A stretch of DNA of 64,000 bases from Hyphochytrium catenoides (GCA_900088475.1 FLMG01001487.1:1-64000); one strand, 5' to 3'. Shown: positions 1 to 11,090, counted from the first letter of the stretch. Notes: generated from the sequence alone by a model not told the origin. Made by a program: numbers and translations.

Positions 1-854
1 GGCAGGGACTTCTACCGTGGCGTTGAAGTGTGTCGCCCTCGCAATCGGAGTTGTCTACACAATGCCAACAACCAGCAAAGCAATGTCACTGCTCCTCCTC
101 CACCGCACCCACACCATCCTCTGTCTCTGTCACGTTGATGTTTTATACTGTTATTTTTGCCACCCTTCTTCGGGATAATCAGAGAGGTACGAGTACAACA
201 TACAGTCAAGGGTGTCTTCATGCCGGCAACGGCTAGCAAGTCGCACCGCTATTTCGGGGTTAGTTTAGGCAACGTGGGGAAATTCGGCTAAGTTTTTGGT
301 GGATGCGACTTACTAACGCTACACAAGGGGCTAAGAGACTACATTTTAGGTCGTTGATGGTAGAAGTCGATTTGTATTTCGGGCCAACTAAAGGTAAGGA
401 ATCTAGGTTTAGGAGGCTACGGACGCTTTTTCTACAGCACCCGTAGAGCTGTTTGATTATGCCTCCATGCCACTGAGAAGCAATGATGCCAGAGATCACA
501 AGCAGCTTCGCCAGTCCATGTTGGGCTCGATGACAGCTCCCTGAGCCGACAGCCGCGTACGAGCTAGTAGTGTACTACTACTGCTGAGCCTGGCGACACT
601 AAAGCCTTGCATCACCTTTATATCTTGCTGTCGGGTACTGACGCCAGTGGTAAGCCTGGAGAAGATCCAGAACCAATAGGAAGAAAAGTGAAAGTTCTTG
701 GCGTCGTTGCCAATCGCAGAGCCATAGATAGCAGCGAAGGCTGCACGATACACCGTTTAGGCCCAAGAAAGTTTGGTGGTTACTGTCTGAGCGCTTAGGC
801 TCGGCTGATCATCTTTGATGAGGGAGGTAAGTCCTAGAAGGCAGACAAAGTGAC
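1..854. other. no gene recognised at the left edge
   Basis: I find no coding signal I can support here. The open frames are short, have no recognisable domain and do not join through convincing splice sites. The right end of the stretch lies just downstream of the stop codon of the minus-strand gene at 855-3417, so part of it is probably that gene's 3' untranslated and flanking DNA. Confidence 0.5.
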
Positions 855-3029
855 CTAACTGCTCGGGGCTGAGGCAGATTGTTGGTGCTCCTCAGCTATT
901 TTGCGCTCGAGTCGTACTAGCTTAGCTCTGAGTTCTTTGTTCACTTCCTTGACCTTTGTGAGCTCTTCTGTCTGCAATTTGAGCTCGGCTTCCTGCTTGC
1001 TAAGTAGTGTCTGGTGGGTTTTAAGCTTGGTTCTGAGGGACTGGTTCTCTGAAGCGAACTCTTCAACACTCTTCCGGAGTGAGTCCTACGGCGAGGTGGT
1101 AGGTTAGCGACCTGACAGCGGTAGTAGATGGGCAGACTCTGATTGCGTAGTAAGACAGAGCCCCCCGCAGATCTTTGAGTTGCAGGACAGGCACAGTTTG
1201 ATCATGGGGTGTACCAGAGTAGAAACGAAGAGAAGAAGCAGTGGCTAGATTCTTCATGCTCACCAGCATCTGCTTTGCCTGCTCTTCAAACTCCGTCGGA
1301 CCATGCCTGCATTGAGTATGAGGTGAGACTAGAGAGCTTCTGAAGCCAAAGAGAGCAAGAGGAACACTTACAAAGGTTCTTGTGGGCCCTTCGTTGTCGT
1401 ATTGACTTGAAGCTGAGAGAAGATTTCTAGTAAAAAGTCCTGCATTTTGCTCTGATTGCGAACCACATCCGACACTTGCTTCTGCACCTCTTGCACTTGC
1501 CCCTGTAGCAGTGCCAACCTCTGAGAGCTCTTGTCGGTAACCTCTTTTAGTTTGCCCACTGTCTCAGCATGACCAGCCATGGCTGGGGGACCAGACGCCC
1601 CAAATGTCCCCGTTAGATGATCATCTTTCTTTGGTGACATCTTTGCGGCGTCGTCTCGATCTCTCGGGGTGTCTGATTTTTGCAGATGCTGTCTAGCGGT
1701 TCTTGCAGCTGAATGGGCAGGTATCCAACGACTTCCGGTTGATGAGCCCCGGACTTGGCCACCTCCATACTGATATCTCGAAGGCAGACTATCCTCAAGC
1801 CCTGGATGAGGCGGTGAGGGCTCGCTAATTCGTCGCTCCCTTGGCCCCGAACCTGCAGGACAACCATCATGTTCGACCATCAAGTAGCCATAATTTAGTA
1901 AGCCGTTATTTTCTTCTCCACCCTCAGTCGCCTATCTCTCTCTCTGGCCATACTCTTTCAGCGATAGTAGAGCTCTAGAATCCTACCTGTTGGGTCATAT
2001 TCACCATCATCCTTCTGCGAAAAGGAACACCCGGCAGGGGACACCGAAGTCGAATAGCACAAAGTGCAATGGGACGGCCAGGTCGTGATTATAAGGCCAC
2101 AAGATACAAGAGTGGACGTACAAAGCCAGAGTTAGGCAATGATTGACTTGTTTCGCTGACTGAAGAGGAAGCCGGTCGTTTGGCCAGGGCAAACCAAAGA
2201 GTGGTCAGAAAAAGCCACAGAGCCCACAGAATCATGGTTACAAAGAGGAGAACTATGTGCCCACTTCACCTGGGGCCGTTCCGTAGCTGTCGGCGATTTG
2301 TTACCGCTACTGGGATTGCTGCCACCCGACACATAGCCGGGTGATGCCGGCTCAAACTCTGTGATCGTGAAGCGTCCAACCTTAACCTCCTTCCTCGATT
2401 TATATCTGAAGGAGAACAAAGATTTAGAGTCGCTCTCGACCTTGCCGAGGGAGTCTCTGAGCTAACAATCATGACTCCACATACTGCAGTTCCACAACTG
2501 CTTCCCACCTCGCATTCGTCTCGGACAATAGCACTCTTCTTTCACCTTTCCCCCAAGTAGTTAGCAAGTGCTGAAGAAAGGTGCCGCGTTACCTTCGACC
2601 CTTCCGTCGATTCGGCGACTTAGGAGACCGTGCCGGAGTTCCAGGCCCAGAAGCAGCAGATCCGCCAGTATCTGGACTATTGAGCCCTTGATTAACGATG
2701 ACGGGGCCATGTCGGACTTGTTGGCCATCCACTGTTTTTGTGGTGACGGTGACATTAAGGATGGATCTCGAGGTGGTCATCTCCGAGGAGCTGCCAGCTC
2801 CTGACAGATCTGACTCTTCAATGTCCCTAATAATAAATGTTCTCTTGGGCTTGGGCTTCGCTGACAGTCTTCTGTGCAGCCCAATCCCTCCTGGACCACC
2901 TGCTGCTGGAGGTTCAATAAGCAAAATTAGGTAAGGGAAGGAGAAAAATAAACTGTATCGTAAGGAGAAGGAGAAAAGGAGATAAAGAGAGATAAAGAGA
3001 TAGAGATAAAGAGAGATAGAGATAGAGAT

Positions 3030-3110
<81 letters not shown>

Positions 3111-3417
3111 ACAAAGAGGGAACAAAGGCAAGATGCAAGGATTGCCATAACTCACCACCAGTGCCAGCTTGCGATTGGCCGCTAGGTGGTGGTGGTGGGA
3201 TCGGCCGGTATAAGTCCGGAGAGGTCAACGCTCTGTGGTGCCGTATGGGAGAAACTCCACTCAGGGATCGAGGGGAGGTACTCTTTCCTTCTCCCTCATC
3301 GCTAAGATTGTCATAACCTGTCCGTCCAGCTGGCTCTATGCGAGAACGAGGTGATCCTCCGGGATAGGAGATACCTCGAACTACAGGCCCTGAGGTTGAA
3401 AAGATGTTATTCTTCAT
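855..3417 (-). CDS. proline/serine-rich coiled-coil protein, unrecognised, 7 exons
   Basis: I do not recognise this family. Predicted exons on the minus strand are 3417-3156, 2905-2593, 2405-2270, 2014-1987, 1915-1372, 1306-1264 and 1085-855. All phases join and give about 518 residues. The ATG at 3417 has an in-frame stop just upstream. The N-terminal half is low-complexity, rich in Ser, Pro, Gly and Arg, with a run of five prolines near SPDLYRPIPPPPP. A motif KVGRFTITEF in exon 3 fits the R-F-x-[V/I] pattern bound by CCT domains of OSR1/SPAK-type kinases; that link is inference. The last two exons encode a heptad-rich Glu/Lys/Leu segment that should form a coiled coil. The overall look is a disordered scaffold with a C-terminal oligomerisation region. 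The small exon 4 and the acceptor of exon 5 (1915 or 1912) are the least certain parts. Intron 1 holds a long GA repeat. Confidence 0.6.
2965..3112. repeat. (GA)n / GATA microsatellite in intron 1
   Basis: A purine-rich simple repeat. The pure GA core runs from about 3049 to 3103 (27 units), flanked by degenerate GATA-type units. Read on the minus strand it is a CT tract lying inside the 250-base first intron (2906-3155) of the coiled-coil gene, upstream of its acceptor at 2906. It creates long spurious Ser/Leu open frames in all minus-strand registers; these are not coding. Confidence 0.9.
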
Positions 3418-4243
3418 TGTTCTTAACTTTCACTCATCCATCGGCGAAGAGTTCCAGACCAAGGGAAGAGAGAGGAACCGGAGCAGGGTAACAGGATGCT
3501 GCCAAGTTAGTTCCACGGAGCTGAAGCGTGAACCAGGACGAGTCCTGCCTCCCCTACTCTCAACCTTCCATCTGGTCTGGCCAAGCACTAATTCGGGAGA
3601 GATACAGGGGGATCATTGGCTGGCAATCAGGCTACTCTTCTGCAGCCGTCTTCGACGAACAGCAAGAGTCTGACGCCTTGTCCGTCCCTACGGCTCCCCT
3701 GCAGCTCTGGGGGTATGCCCACTTCAACTCTCAAAGTAACGATCACCTAAGTACTGTTTAGGTCAAACCGAGGTTTCCCTTGGTGTATATCTCACTTTCT
3801 CATTATGTGCAAAGGCAACCATGAAATGACGCTGCACTTAGACAGGAACGTTAAGAAGCAAGGATATCAGCGGGGCGGTAAGATAGTATCTTGTCCTGGT
3901 AGCGCTGCCCTTCTTTAAGCGCAGAAGAAAGAGCAAGTATGCTCGAAAGACCAGCACACGGCGGAAGGAACAGAAGAGAAGAAAGAGATGAAAAGGGGAG
4001 AGAAGATTGTAAGAAATGGAGACCTCAGCGCGGCGCGGCCAGGTCCTGCTCAAGCTAACGCAGAGTTAGCCGCTAACGCCTAGCCATCCCCGGAGCACAA
4101 TCACTCTCATCAAGAGGCAATATCGTGGATCCCCGTCGGCACCTTGGCCAGCTGCATCGATCAGCTGCGAGCAGGCAATAGCAAGAAGCGAAAGAGGCAC
4201 CCTAAGCCAGGCAACCACGAACCAGTTTGACCCGCAATGTGCA
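3418..4243. other. divergent intergenic region
   Basis: Lies between the start of the minus-strand coiled-coil gene and the start of the plus-strand TATDN3-like gene, so it probably holds both promoters. I see no TATA box or other element I would defend and no coding signal. Confidence 0.5.
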
Positions 4244-5467
4244 ATGTATCACGCTGAAGCAGCAGTGCCTAGCTTGGGAAGTATGATCATTGACGTCCAC
4301 GCTCACTTGAGTGCCTCGCAATTTGATGACGATCTGAGCGATTGTCTGGAGAAGGCAAAGCAAGTTGGAGTGAGCGCCATCATCTCGGTCACAGAGACTG
4401 CGGAAGATGTTGAGAGACTCCTCCAGGTGGCCGATGAGTATCCGAACATGGTATATCCCTGTATAGGTGTGTCGAGCTGAACTAGGTTTCTCTGCCATCC
4501 CCCTGTCTTTACCTCTTAACCTTTCCCTCATAACTCTGTTGCTGACCAAGGATAGGACTCTCTCGCGTCCACTAGGGCTTCATCCTTGTTGCGTGAACTC
4601 TGGGCGTCTGGCAGATGTTATCCACTCCATCCGCCAGCATCAACATCGTATTATCGGGGTGGGAGAAGTGGGGCTGGACTTCTCCCCTAATGTTCTGGGC
4701 GAGCACCAGGAAGAGATAAAGGAACTGCAAAAGGAGGCGTTTAGGCAGCAAATACTTCTCGCCAACGAGCTGGACCTACCGCTGAATGTTCATAGTCGGG
4801 CGGCTGGTCACCATGTGATCTCGTTCCTGCAAGAACATGGAGCCAAAAGGGTTGTCCTGCATGCTTTTGATGGGCGGGCTCATTATGCTGAGGCGGCTGC
4901 TAAAGAAGGTAAGAGCCATGAAATCTGGCCCCTTGAGAGTGGCTGGAGTCATAGTGTTGCACTTAACGCCTCAAACGGCTTTCTATTTGTGAAAGCTGAG
5001 ACCTTCGCTCACTCCTTCCGGTCGCTTTGCTGCGCTGGCTTATGACAAGGACGCCGGTCCTCGGCCATTAGGAGCGCCCTTTCGAAGACATTCTTACTCT
5101 CTATTCCCCGAGCTCTCCGGCTTTTGTCTTCTCCCTTTCACTCTCAACCTCTTATTCCACTTTTCGCCATCCACCCGTACCTAATGCACCATCTCCCACT
5201 ATCATTTGCTGGTCAGGATACTTCTTTTCCATTCCACCGCACGTGGCTAGGACACCAGCCACACAGAAGCTCATTCGACGGCTCCCACTAGAGAAATTGC
5301 TTCTAGAAACAGATGCTCCTGCGTTGGCTCCTGAAAAGGGCGAACGGAATGTACCAGCCAACATTTTGACATCAATAGAGCACATAGCGCGGTTGAAAGA
5401 CGTTAGCAACGAGGAAGTCATACGTGTCACTGCCGCAAATGCTAGGAAACTTTTTCGGCTAAGATGA
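4244..5467 (+). CDS. TATDN3: TatD-family metal-dependent hydrolase, TATDN3-like
   Basis: Predicted deoxyribonuclease of the TatD amidohydrolase superfamily, a TIM-barrel enzyme using divalent metals. Exons 4244-4466, 4576-4908 and 5217-5467 join in phase to 268 residues, close to the 274 of human TATDN3. Visible motifs are the metal-binding DVHAHL near the N-terminus, the C-I-G-L-H-P strand formed across intron 1, GVGEVGLDFS, NVHSR, VLHAFDG, the GYFFSIPP strand formed across intron 2, and LLLETDAPAL near the C-terminus. The combination GEVGLDFSP plus YFFSIPP is characteristic of TATDN3 rather than TATDN1. A second ATG at 4283 gives MIIDVHAHL and could be the real start, removing 13 residues. 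The gene converges on the synergin-like gene with 291 bases between stop codons. Substrate specificity cannot be read from sequence. Confidence 0.9.
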
Positions 5468-5758
5468 CAAAAGGAAGCAGTGAAGGAGCTCGTGGATAAG
5501 ATTAAGGGACTGATTGGGAGAGGTGTTCATGAGGAAGAGAAGGCCGCATTGTACATAAAGTCAGAGCACATAGAATAAGCTACACGTTTAAGGTGTTGGA
5601 AGGCTAGTTATGATAAATAAAGCGAGGTTCAGCGAGAGAGTTATCATAGGCACTGGTGTCCACGGGGCGATACCACTAAGCAAATCAAGGCAAGGCTAGA
5701 GGACTTCTTTAAGAGCTGCTGCAGCACAGGGTGGCATGCTTTTGGAGCTATCCTCACT

Positions 5759-8596
5759 CTACTGAAGGCCCTGAAGCTGCGATGTCGGCGGTGGCAATGA
5801 AGAGATGGCATTCAACCACAAGTTGACACAAGGCGTGATGTAGGCCATCCCGCAAAAGTAGACCGACGAGTCTCCCAAACATAATGGCACCAGAGAGAGA
5901 GCACACAGTTTTGTGTCAGGCGGAGCTATGGCACATAGCGCTTTAACCTCCTCCATGGACTTCACATGGAAGAGATCATGTTGCTTGGAGTACATCTCAT
6001 AGTCCCCTAGAACCGATTCCAATCTTGAATTCATCTTCTCCCACTGCTCCTGAAGAGCATTAGAGCCTTGTGCTTCATCTTCATGAATCGAGTCCAGCAT
6101 CGCGTCCTTATAAGAGACGAAGGCATATGTACAGACAGTGTACATACCACAGAGAGCGCGAAAATACCTGACTATTTTGGGCATGCTCAGGACTTCCTTC
6201 AGCTGTTCAGAGGATAAGTCAGCCTCCACTACCTGCTTGACCAAGTCCAACGCTCGATCAAGCTCCCTTTCAGTGCTGGACATTAGAGATTTCCAGCTGC
6301 TCAGGCACTCCTCCCCATCCCTGACAATCTTCAACAATCGAAAGCTTCTTTGAGCTGCTCTGTAGAGGTTGGCAGCGCTCTCTAGATCTTGCTCGCCGAT
6401 AATGGTGAGGGATGTCGTCACGTAGCAGGCTCGGAAAGCCTCGATATTGTCTCGTCTCCTAGCAGTTTCGACCTTGTCCCCTGCTCCGGTCACAAGGGTC
6501 CTGAGCTCTTCAAACATCTCCTTAGGAGACATGCCTGGTGCTAACGGTGCCTCTACCCAAGAGGTTAACTTTGCTGCCTGCTCTGCTAGCTCTTCACACT
6601 GAATGAGTGCCTGGATGATGGCTTTATCCTCAGCTAAGTAACCTCCTGCCCTCTCTACTATTCTATGGGCTAATGCAGGCCCCAAGTCGTTTCCATTTCC
6701 TTGTAGGGTATTAGGTATCGATGTGACAAAGCTTTGGCATTCAAGGGCATCCTCAAACTTGAAGGCCCCCACTAAAGGAGCTAAAAGAGCCCGCTGACAT
6801 GCTCCGGTGATGTGGAGCAGAGGATCTTGTGCACTGTGCCCTTGAGGCAATGAGGGTGAGGCCCCATCAACAAGCTGCCCAGCTTCGGTGGACCCAGCAA
6901 GAAGGCCATCTCCGTCATCAAGCGACCGTCTACCGATGAGTGGGGTCGGCTGAGGAGAAAGAAGAGACCAAGCATCATTCAAGTTAGCACTTGTCATTGA
7001 CGCCACTGACGGTTGGGGAGCAGCAAACTCAAACTCTGCCCACTCATCATCATCATCATCCGGGGAAGAAATGGACTCAATAGCTTTTAGGCTCCGCCCT
7101 GACGGCACTTGAAGATCCAGAAGGTCGCTGATGGCGGAATCTCTTTGCTGACCGACTGGTCTGTATTGAGATGCTAACCCTCTACTCAAGACATCCGGTT
7201 GTACGGCGTCCTTACGAGGAAGTGATGAACCCGCTCCACCATCACCTGCAATGCCACGGTGCCCGGATGGTAGGTCCCTTTGCTCCCCGACAAAGTCAGA
7301 CCAGTCTTCATCTTCTATTATACCTTCGTCCGACATGGTTGCTATAAGCACATCTGGTAACTCACGAAGTTCACCGGACGCAGTGGCTAGATGACAGTCA
7401 GTCTCATTACCTATAGGCTCTGTCTCAGGTCCCGGAGGGAGTAGCGGCATTGGCGCATTGGCCAACGGGCTGAAACCCAAGAACGGGTCATCTTCTCCCT
7501 GAGTGCGTCGGTTAGATTGGGGTACTTCAGGTGTTCCATCTTCCCTCGGGGGCAAGGGCAGTGAGGTCACAGGTGGATTCTGTACGCCTTGTTCCGTATG
7601 CTTATGGGTACTTGCCTGTTGCTGTTGCTCCGCAACCCGTGAAGGGGACGAGAATATATCTGCAGGAATCGGAGGCATAGTTGATTGTGAGCCTGCGAAG
7701 TCCCCAAAGAAGTCATCCTCATGCTCTAAAGTGCGGCGCACTGGGCCAGTTCTACCGTGATGGATGACGTCTGGGTATCGCTGCTGTGCAATAGGTGGGG
7801 CCTGAAAGCTTCTAGAATGAGGTAGTTCGGTCCCTTGAGTCTCACTAGGAAGCACTATCGGGCTGCCTGTCCTTAGTTCCATGCCGAGATTATTTCGACC
7901 TTGAGGTGAGTCCCCTGTAATGTGTGGGAGAGACATTGGCCGCGAGGCGAGGAGGAGGAGGTTATCTTGCGATAGCTCGTGCCCTGCCTGAGCCATAGAA
8001 ATGAGTCGCATGGCTACGTAGAACTGTCTACGCTCAAGGAACGATACTGTTCCAAGCGCTGCTATGTTCCATATATCTCTAAGGATAATACGCGGCAGGC
8101 CAGATTTACAAAAGAACTCTACTGCTGCTTGACCTCCAACTCTGCCCTGTCCACTTGCATCCGCCATGTCAAACCACCTATCCAGTAAAGCTTGCACTAA
8201 AGGCGAGGGTGGATAGTACCAGCCACCCTCCATTTTGTCAAGATCACCTGCGCCTGTTGCACTGGAGAGGGCATTGAAGGGATTGTTACGCGACGAAGGT
8301 TGAAGTAAAGCGGGCGATGCTGGTGCAGAGGATGATTGCGGCACTTGAGCAGCTAGTTGGAGATGCTGAGCCTTCCTCGCCTCTTGTGCATAATGCTGGA
8401 GTGGCGATCCTACTGGCGACATTTTCCTAGCATGACCAGTTCCTGTAGCGTGAAACGCCTGTAGACCCTCTGGCGCATCACACCTATCAGATCCATCGAA
8501 AGCGTTATCTCCAACCGCAGCAGGCTGCTGCCACTGACTAGAGAGATGTCGAGTATCAAGAGAATGTGGGGGAAAGATATCCGGGTGCTGGTCCAT
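5759..8596 (-). CDS. SYNRG: gamma-synergin-like EH-domain protein
   Basis: Single-exon frame of 945 residues from the ATG at 8596; the frame is open slightly further upstream but without an ATG. One EH domain lies around residues 125-205, recognised by FFCKSGLP, ILRDIWNIA and FYVAMRLISMAQAG. Several acidic-aromatic motifs typical of ligands of the AP-1 gamma-ear follow: DDFFGDF near residue 292, DEDWSDF near 430 and DDDDDEWAEFEF near 517. The C-terminal 300 residues form a helical region ending in a cysteine-containing segment with CVNLWLNAISS, resembling the C-terminus of animal gamma-synergin. Proteins of this family act with AP-1 at the trans-Golgi network and endosomes in clathrin-coated vesicle traffic. 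The middle is low-complexity and poorly conserved. Orthology is inferred from architecture and short motifs, so an EH-domain relative is the alternative. Confidence 0.8.
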   Translation of the reverse strand: MDQHPDIFPPHSLDTRHLSSQWQQPAAVGDNAFDGSDRCDAPEGLQAFHATGTGHARKMSPVGSPLQHYAQEARKAQHLQLAAQVPQSSSAPASPALLQPSSRNNPFNALSSATGAGDLDKMEGGWYYPPSPLVQALLDRWFDMADASGQGRVGGQAAVEFFCKSGLPRIILRDIWNIAALGTVSFLERRQFYVAMRLISMAQAGHELSQDNLLLLASRPMSLPHITGDSPQGRNNLGMELRTGSPIVLPSETQGTELPHSRSFQAPPIAQQRYPDVIHHGRTGPVRRTLEHEDDFFGDFAGSQSTMPPIPADIFSSPSRVAEQQQQASTHKHTEQGVQNPPVTSLPLPPREDGTPEVPQSNRRTQGEDDPFLGFSPLANAPMPLLPPGPETEPIGNETDCHLATASGELRELPDVLIATMSDEGIIEDEDWSDFVGEQRDLPSGHRGIAGDGGAGSSLPRKDAVQPDVLSRGLASQYRPVGQQRDSAISDLLDLQVPSGRSLKAIESISSPDDDDDEWAEFEFAAPQPSVASMTSANLNDAWSLLSPQPTPLIGRRSLDDGDGLLAGSTEAGQLVDGASPSLPQGHSAQDPLLHITGACQRALLAPLVGAFKFEDALECQSFVTSIPNTLQGNGNDLGPALAHRIVERAGGYLAEDKAIIQALIQCEELAEQAAKLTSWVEAPLAPGMSPKEMFEELRTLVTGAGDKVETARRRDNIEAFRACYVTTSLTIIGEQDLESAANLYRAAQRSFRLLKIVRDGEECLSSWKSLMSSTERELDRALDLVKQVVEADLSSEQLKEVLSMPKIVRYFRALCGMYTVCTYAFVSYKDAMLDSIHEDEAQGSNALQEQWEKMNSRLESVLGDYEMYSKQHDLFHVKSMEEVKALCAIAPPDTKLCALSLVPLCLGDSSVYFCGMAYITPCVNLWLNAISSLPPPTSQLQGLQ

Positions 8597-9593
8597 TGTC
8601 CCTCTCAGTCCAATGGGCTGATGGATGAGGCTCGACGGGTGATGTAACGGGGTCAATACATCTACCAACTAACGGTCTCTAAGAGTTACAAGATAGAGAG
8701 CCTCGATGTTGCCAGATCCATGGGCTGTCACACCTCAAGCCTTTCAGGATCAATCTGGCACATCTATACCTAGCTCTTGAATCATTAACATTCAGTCCAT
8801 TGAACTTGGCATTACTTTCCAAGGAGTAGTGGAGCTCTCTTCTTCCTAGTAGGAGCTGCAAAACTCGCTGCGTCTGATCTGATGTCGTCTGCAAGCAGAT
8901 GAATCAGAATCCCGCTCTCTCATGGAGACATTAGACCTTCTTTTTCTACTTGTGAGTTATTGGTCAAGCTAGCTGCCACTGAAACAACATGCAACGATAC
9001 AAATATAATGGCGTTTGCTTTACAGCCACCTCGCCACTACAGTAACTAATGAATAGTAACCAGTCGTTGAGATTTGACAATGAGATTCAAGAGGAATCGG
9101 TTACACTTGCTACAGATAAACGAAGAAAGTAAAAGAAGGAAAAGAAGAAGTAAAAGGAGGAGGAGAAGAAGAAGAGGAAGAAGAAGAAGAAGACAAGAAA
9201 AGCTAAAACACCTTGGTCTCGTCCTCAGCTCGATCTTCTCCACGCTCATCATCAGTAAAGGAAGAATCATAGTTGATCTCCTCAGTAATAATAAGGGCAG
9301 AAGATGGAGGAGGAGGTGGTGAACCACCAGCCACAGAGCGGAGACGTCAATCGACTGCCCATCTGCGGACCACTGATTCGCTCTTACACAGCCTTCGGCT
9401 TACCTTAGAACTACTGTATGGTGACAGACTGGACGCGAAGAGGCACAGGGCTCGGCTGACTGCAGAAGAGACGATTGGCGTTGCTGTCTTTAAGACCTTA
9501 CCCTCTCAACAACCACGATTCCTTTCTTACTATCTTCTTGGGTCCTGGCATTATAAGGTTATTTAGCTCAAGAGAGCCTTGGAATCGACAAAG
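8597..9593. other. divergent intergenic region with purine tract
   Basis: Separates the 5' ends of the synergin-like gene and the EF-hand/UEV gene. It holds an AAG/AGG-rich tract at 9124-9200. The minus strand of 9203-9290 also reads as a short acidic protein tail that ends in a stop codon; I could not connect it to an upstream exon (see findings). No other signal supported. Confidence 0.5.
9124..9200. repeat. imperfect AAG/AGG purine tract
   Basis: About 77 bases of nearly pure purine on the plus strand, dominated by GAAGAA and GGAGGA units. It produces artefactual Arg/Lys-rich frames on one strand and Leu-rich frames on the other. It sits in the divergent promoter region between two genes. 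Confidence 0.85.
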
Positions 9594-11090
9594 ATGACTC
9601 ATGGCCAAAACCAACAACAAGACAGGAACTCGGCCCAGAGTAATGTGTACCGACTTCAAGTCGTAGGTGGGCGGCGGGACGTTACCTCATTTGAACCATT
9701 GGCAGTCACGTGGACTGAGCTCCCCTTCTGCAGACTTTTCGGTACCAAAAAAGCTTCAAGCAGAGTTCTCTAACGAAGAGATACTTGATTTTCTGGGTTT
9801 GGTGAGCATCCCGAACCCGATAGGGGCTTAGGTGCCGCCTTTCTCATTTACCATTACCTCCTCAAATGGCAGTTTAAGGCTTTGGATACGGATGGCAGTG
9901 GAGCTATTGGGCCCACGGAGCTTGCAGACCTTACGGCAAGCATTGGAATGACACTGAGCATGAGTGAGGTGCCGCAACTATTGAAAGTCAAAGCGAATCT
10001 CTTGTCGCTGATCATTAACGAACGACATGAACATACAGATCGAAGCTCTCATCGATGGTGTCGATTCAAATCATACAAGGGAGATTGAATTCTTTGAGTT
10101 TTTGGAGGTCAGATTCGAGGAAGATGATTGCTTCTCATGTCTCCCGAAAGATTGAAAAAGCAACACCTCTTCACAGATTATGTCAAAATTTAGACGTGGA
10201 GAAGGTAGCAGCCTACTTGGGCAGATGTGGATGAAAGCACGCAATAATCTACCTCTACATCGAGAGCGGAAAGAGCTGGAGAAGGAACCTGTCATGTTGT
10301 GCGAGATAAGGACTGTGCATGGTAATTAGAAGCTATCCACTACCATCATCTCCAAAACCTCTATGAACGCTAAGCATGTCCTCCATAGGGAACAATCGAC
10401 ACTGGTCAATAGACTTTTATGGACCCGCGGAAACTCCTTATGCTGGCGGAAGGTTCCGGATGACTGTGAGGTATAAAGATTACGACTCGCGGCCAAGTTT
10501 TTGGAGCTGAGACATTTTCCCAGCTTCCCACAGGCATATCCCTACGAGAGTCCAGCAGTACGACTTCTCACAAGGATTTACCACCTCAACCTTGAGATGG
10601 TAGGCCTTCTTCTTGCTGTTTGGCTTACAGGCCATCGAAGTGCTGGACAATTCTTAACGCTGGTATTGGTCTACTGTCTGCCCTTATACTTGCCAAACTT
10701 CTGCTCACGATAGCTACCGAACGGAGAGACATTGCTGCCTAGTATCATGGACCGATGGGAGCCAGGTATTGTTACGGCTAGCACACCCTCTACCAGACAG
10801 TAATTTGGGGAAACTGACTTTCGCTACAATGACAAGATTGGGATGTACGGCGGTTGCTCCAAGAGTTAGAAAGTCTGCTAATCACCCCGACCTTGGATTT
10901 GGTCCCTCCGAGCGTGTTACGGAAGGCGGAAGCGAGTGGAACAGCAAAAGATACTCAGCATCTTCCCGACAGCAAAGCAGACTTGATGACGCTTATTTGC
11001 AACGTATACAAGGAGTCTCCAGCACTTTACCGTAAGAACGCAAAGATGTGCACTGAGGAGTTTGCTATGATAAAGAGCTGTCAAAAATAG
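9594..11090 (+). CDS. EF-hand protein fused to an inactive E2-like (UEV) domain
   Basis: Nine predicted exons join in phase to 310 residues: 9594-9666, 9734-9801, 9873-9986, 10039-10107, 10177-10321, 10389-10470, 10524-10599, 10714-10765 and 10837-11090. Exon 3 carries a canonical EF-hand loop, DTDGSGAIGPTEL. Exon 4 carries a second, degenerate loop, VDSNHTREIEFFEF. From about residue 125 the fold changes to a ubiquitin-conjugating-enzyme core: IDFYGPAETPYAGGRF, FPQAYPYESPAVRLLT, RIYHLN, then LPNGETLLPSIMDRWEP. In active E2s the segment after the HPN-like motif reads G-x-I-C-L; here the cysteine position is leucine (about residue 216) and HPN is HLN, so it should be a UEV-type non-catalytic variant. 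The C-terminus has the usual helical LLQELESLL and a YKESPALYRKNA tail. Function might be calcium-responsive ubiquitin or partner binding; that is inference. Confidence 0.8.

Noticed and set aside
2914-3170. Long Ser/Leu-rich open frames on the minus strand in three registers
   Set aside because: They are produced by the CT (GA) microsatellite in intron 1 of the coiled-coil gene; the exon before ends at a clear GTGAGT donor.
8597-8668. Upstream extension of the synergin-like frame to 8668
   Set aside because: The extended frame begins with TTG next to a stop; the first ATG is at 8596. An unseen upstream exon remains possible.
9046-9327. Leucine-rich frame resembling a signal anchor
   Set aside because: Caused by the AAG/AGG tract read on the opposite strand.
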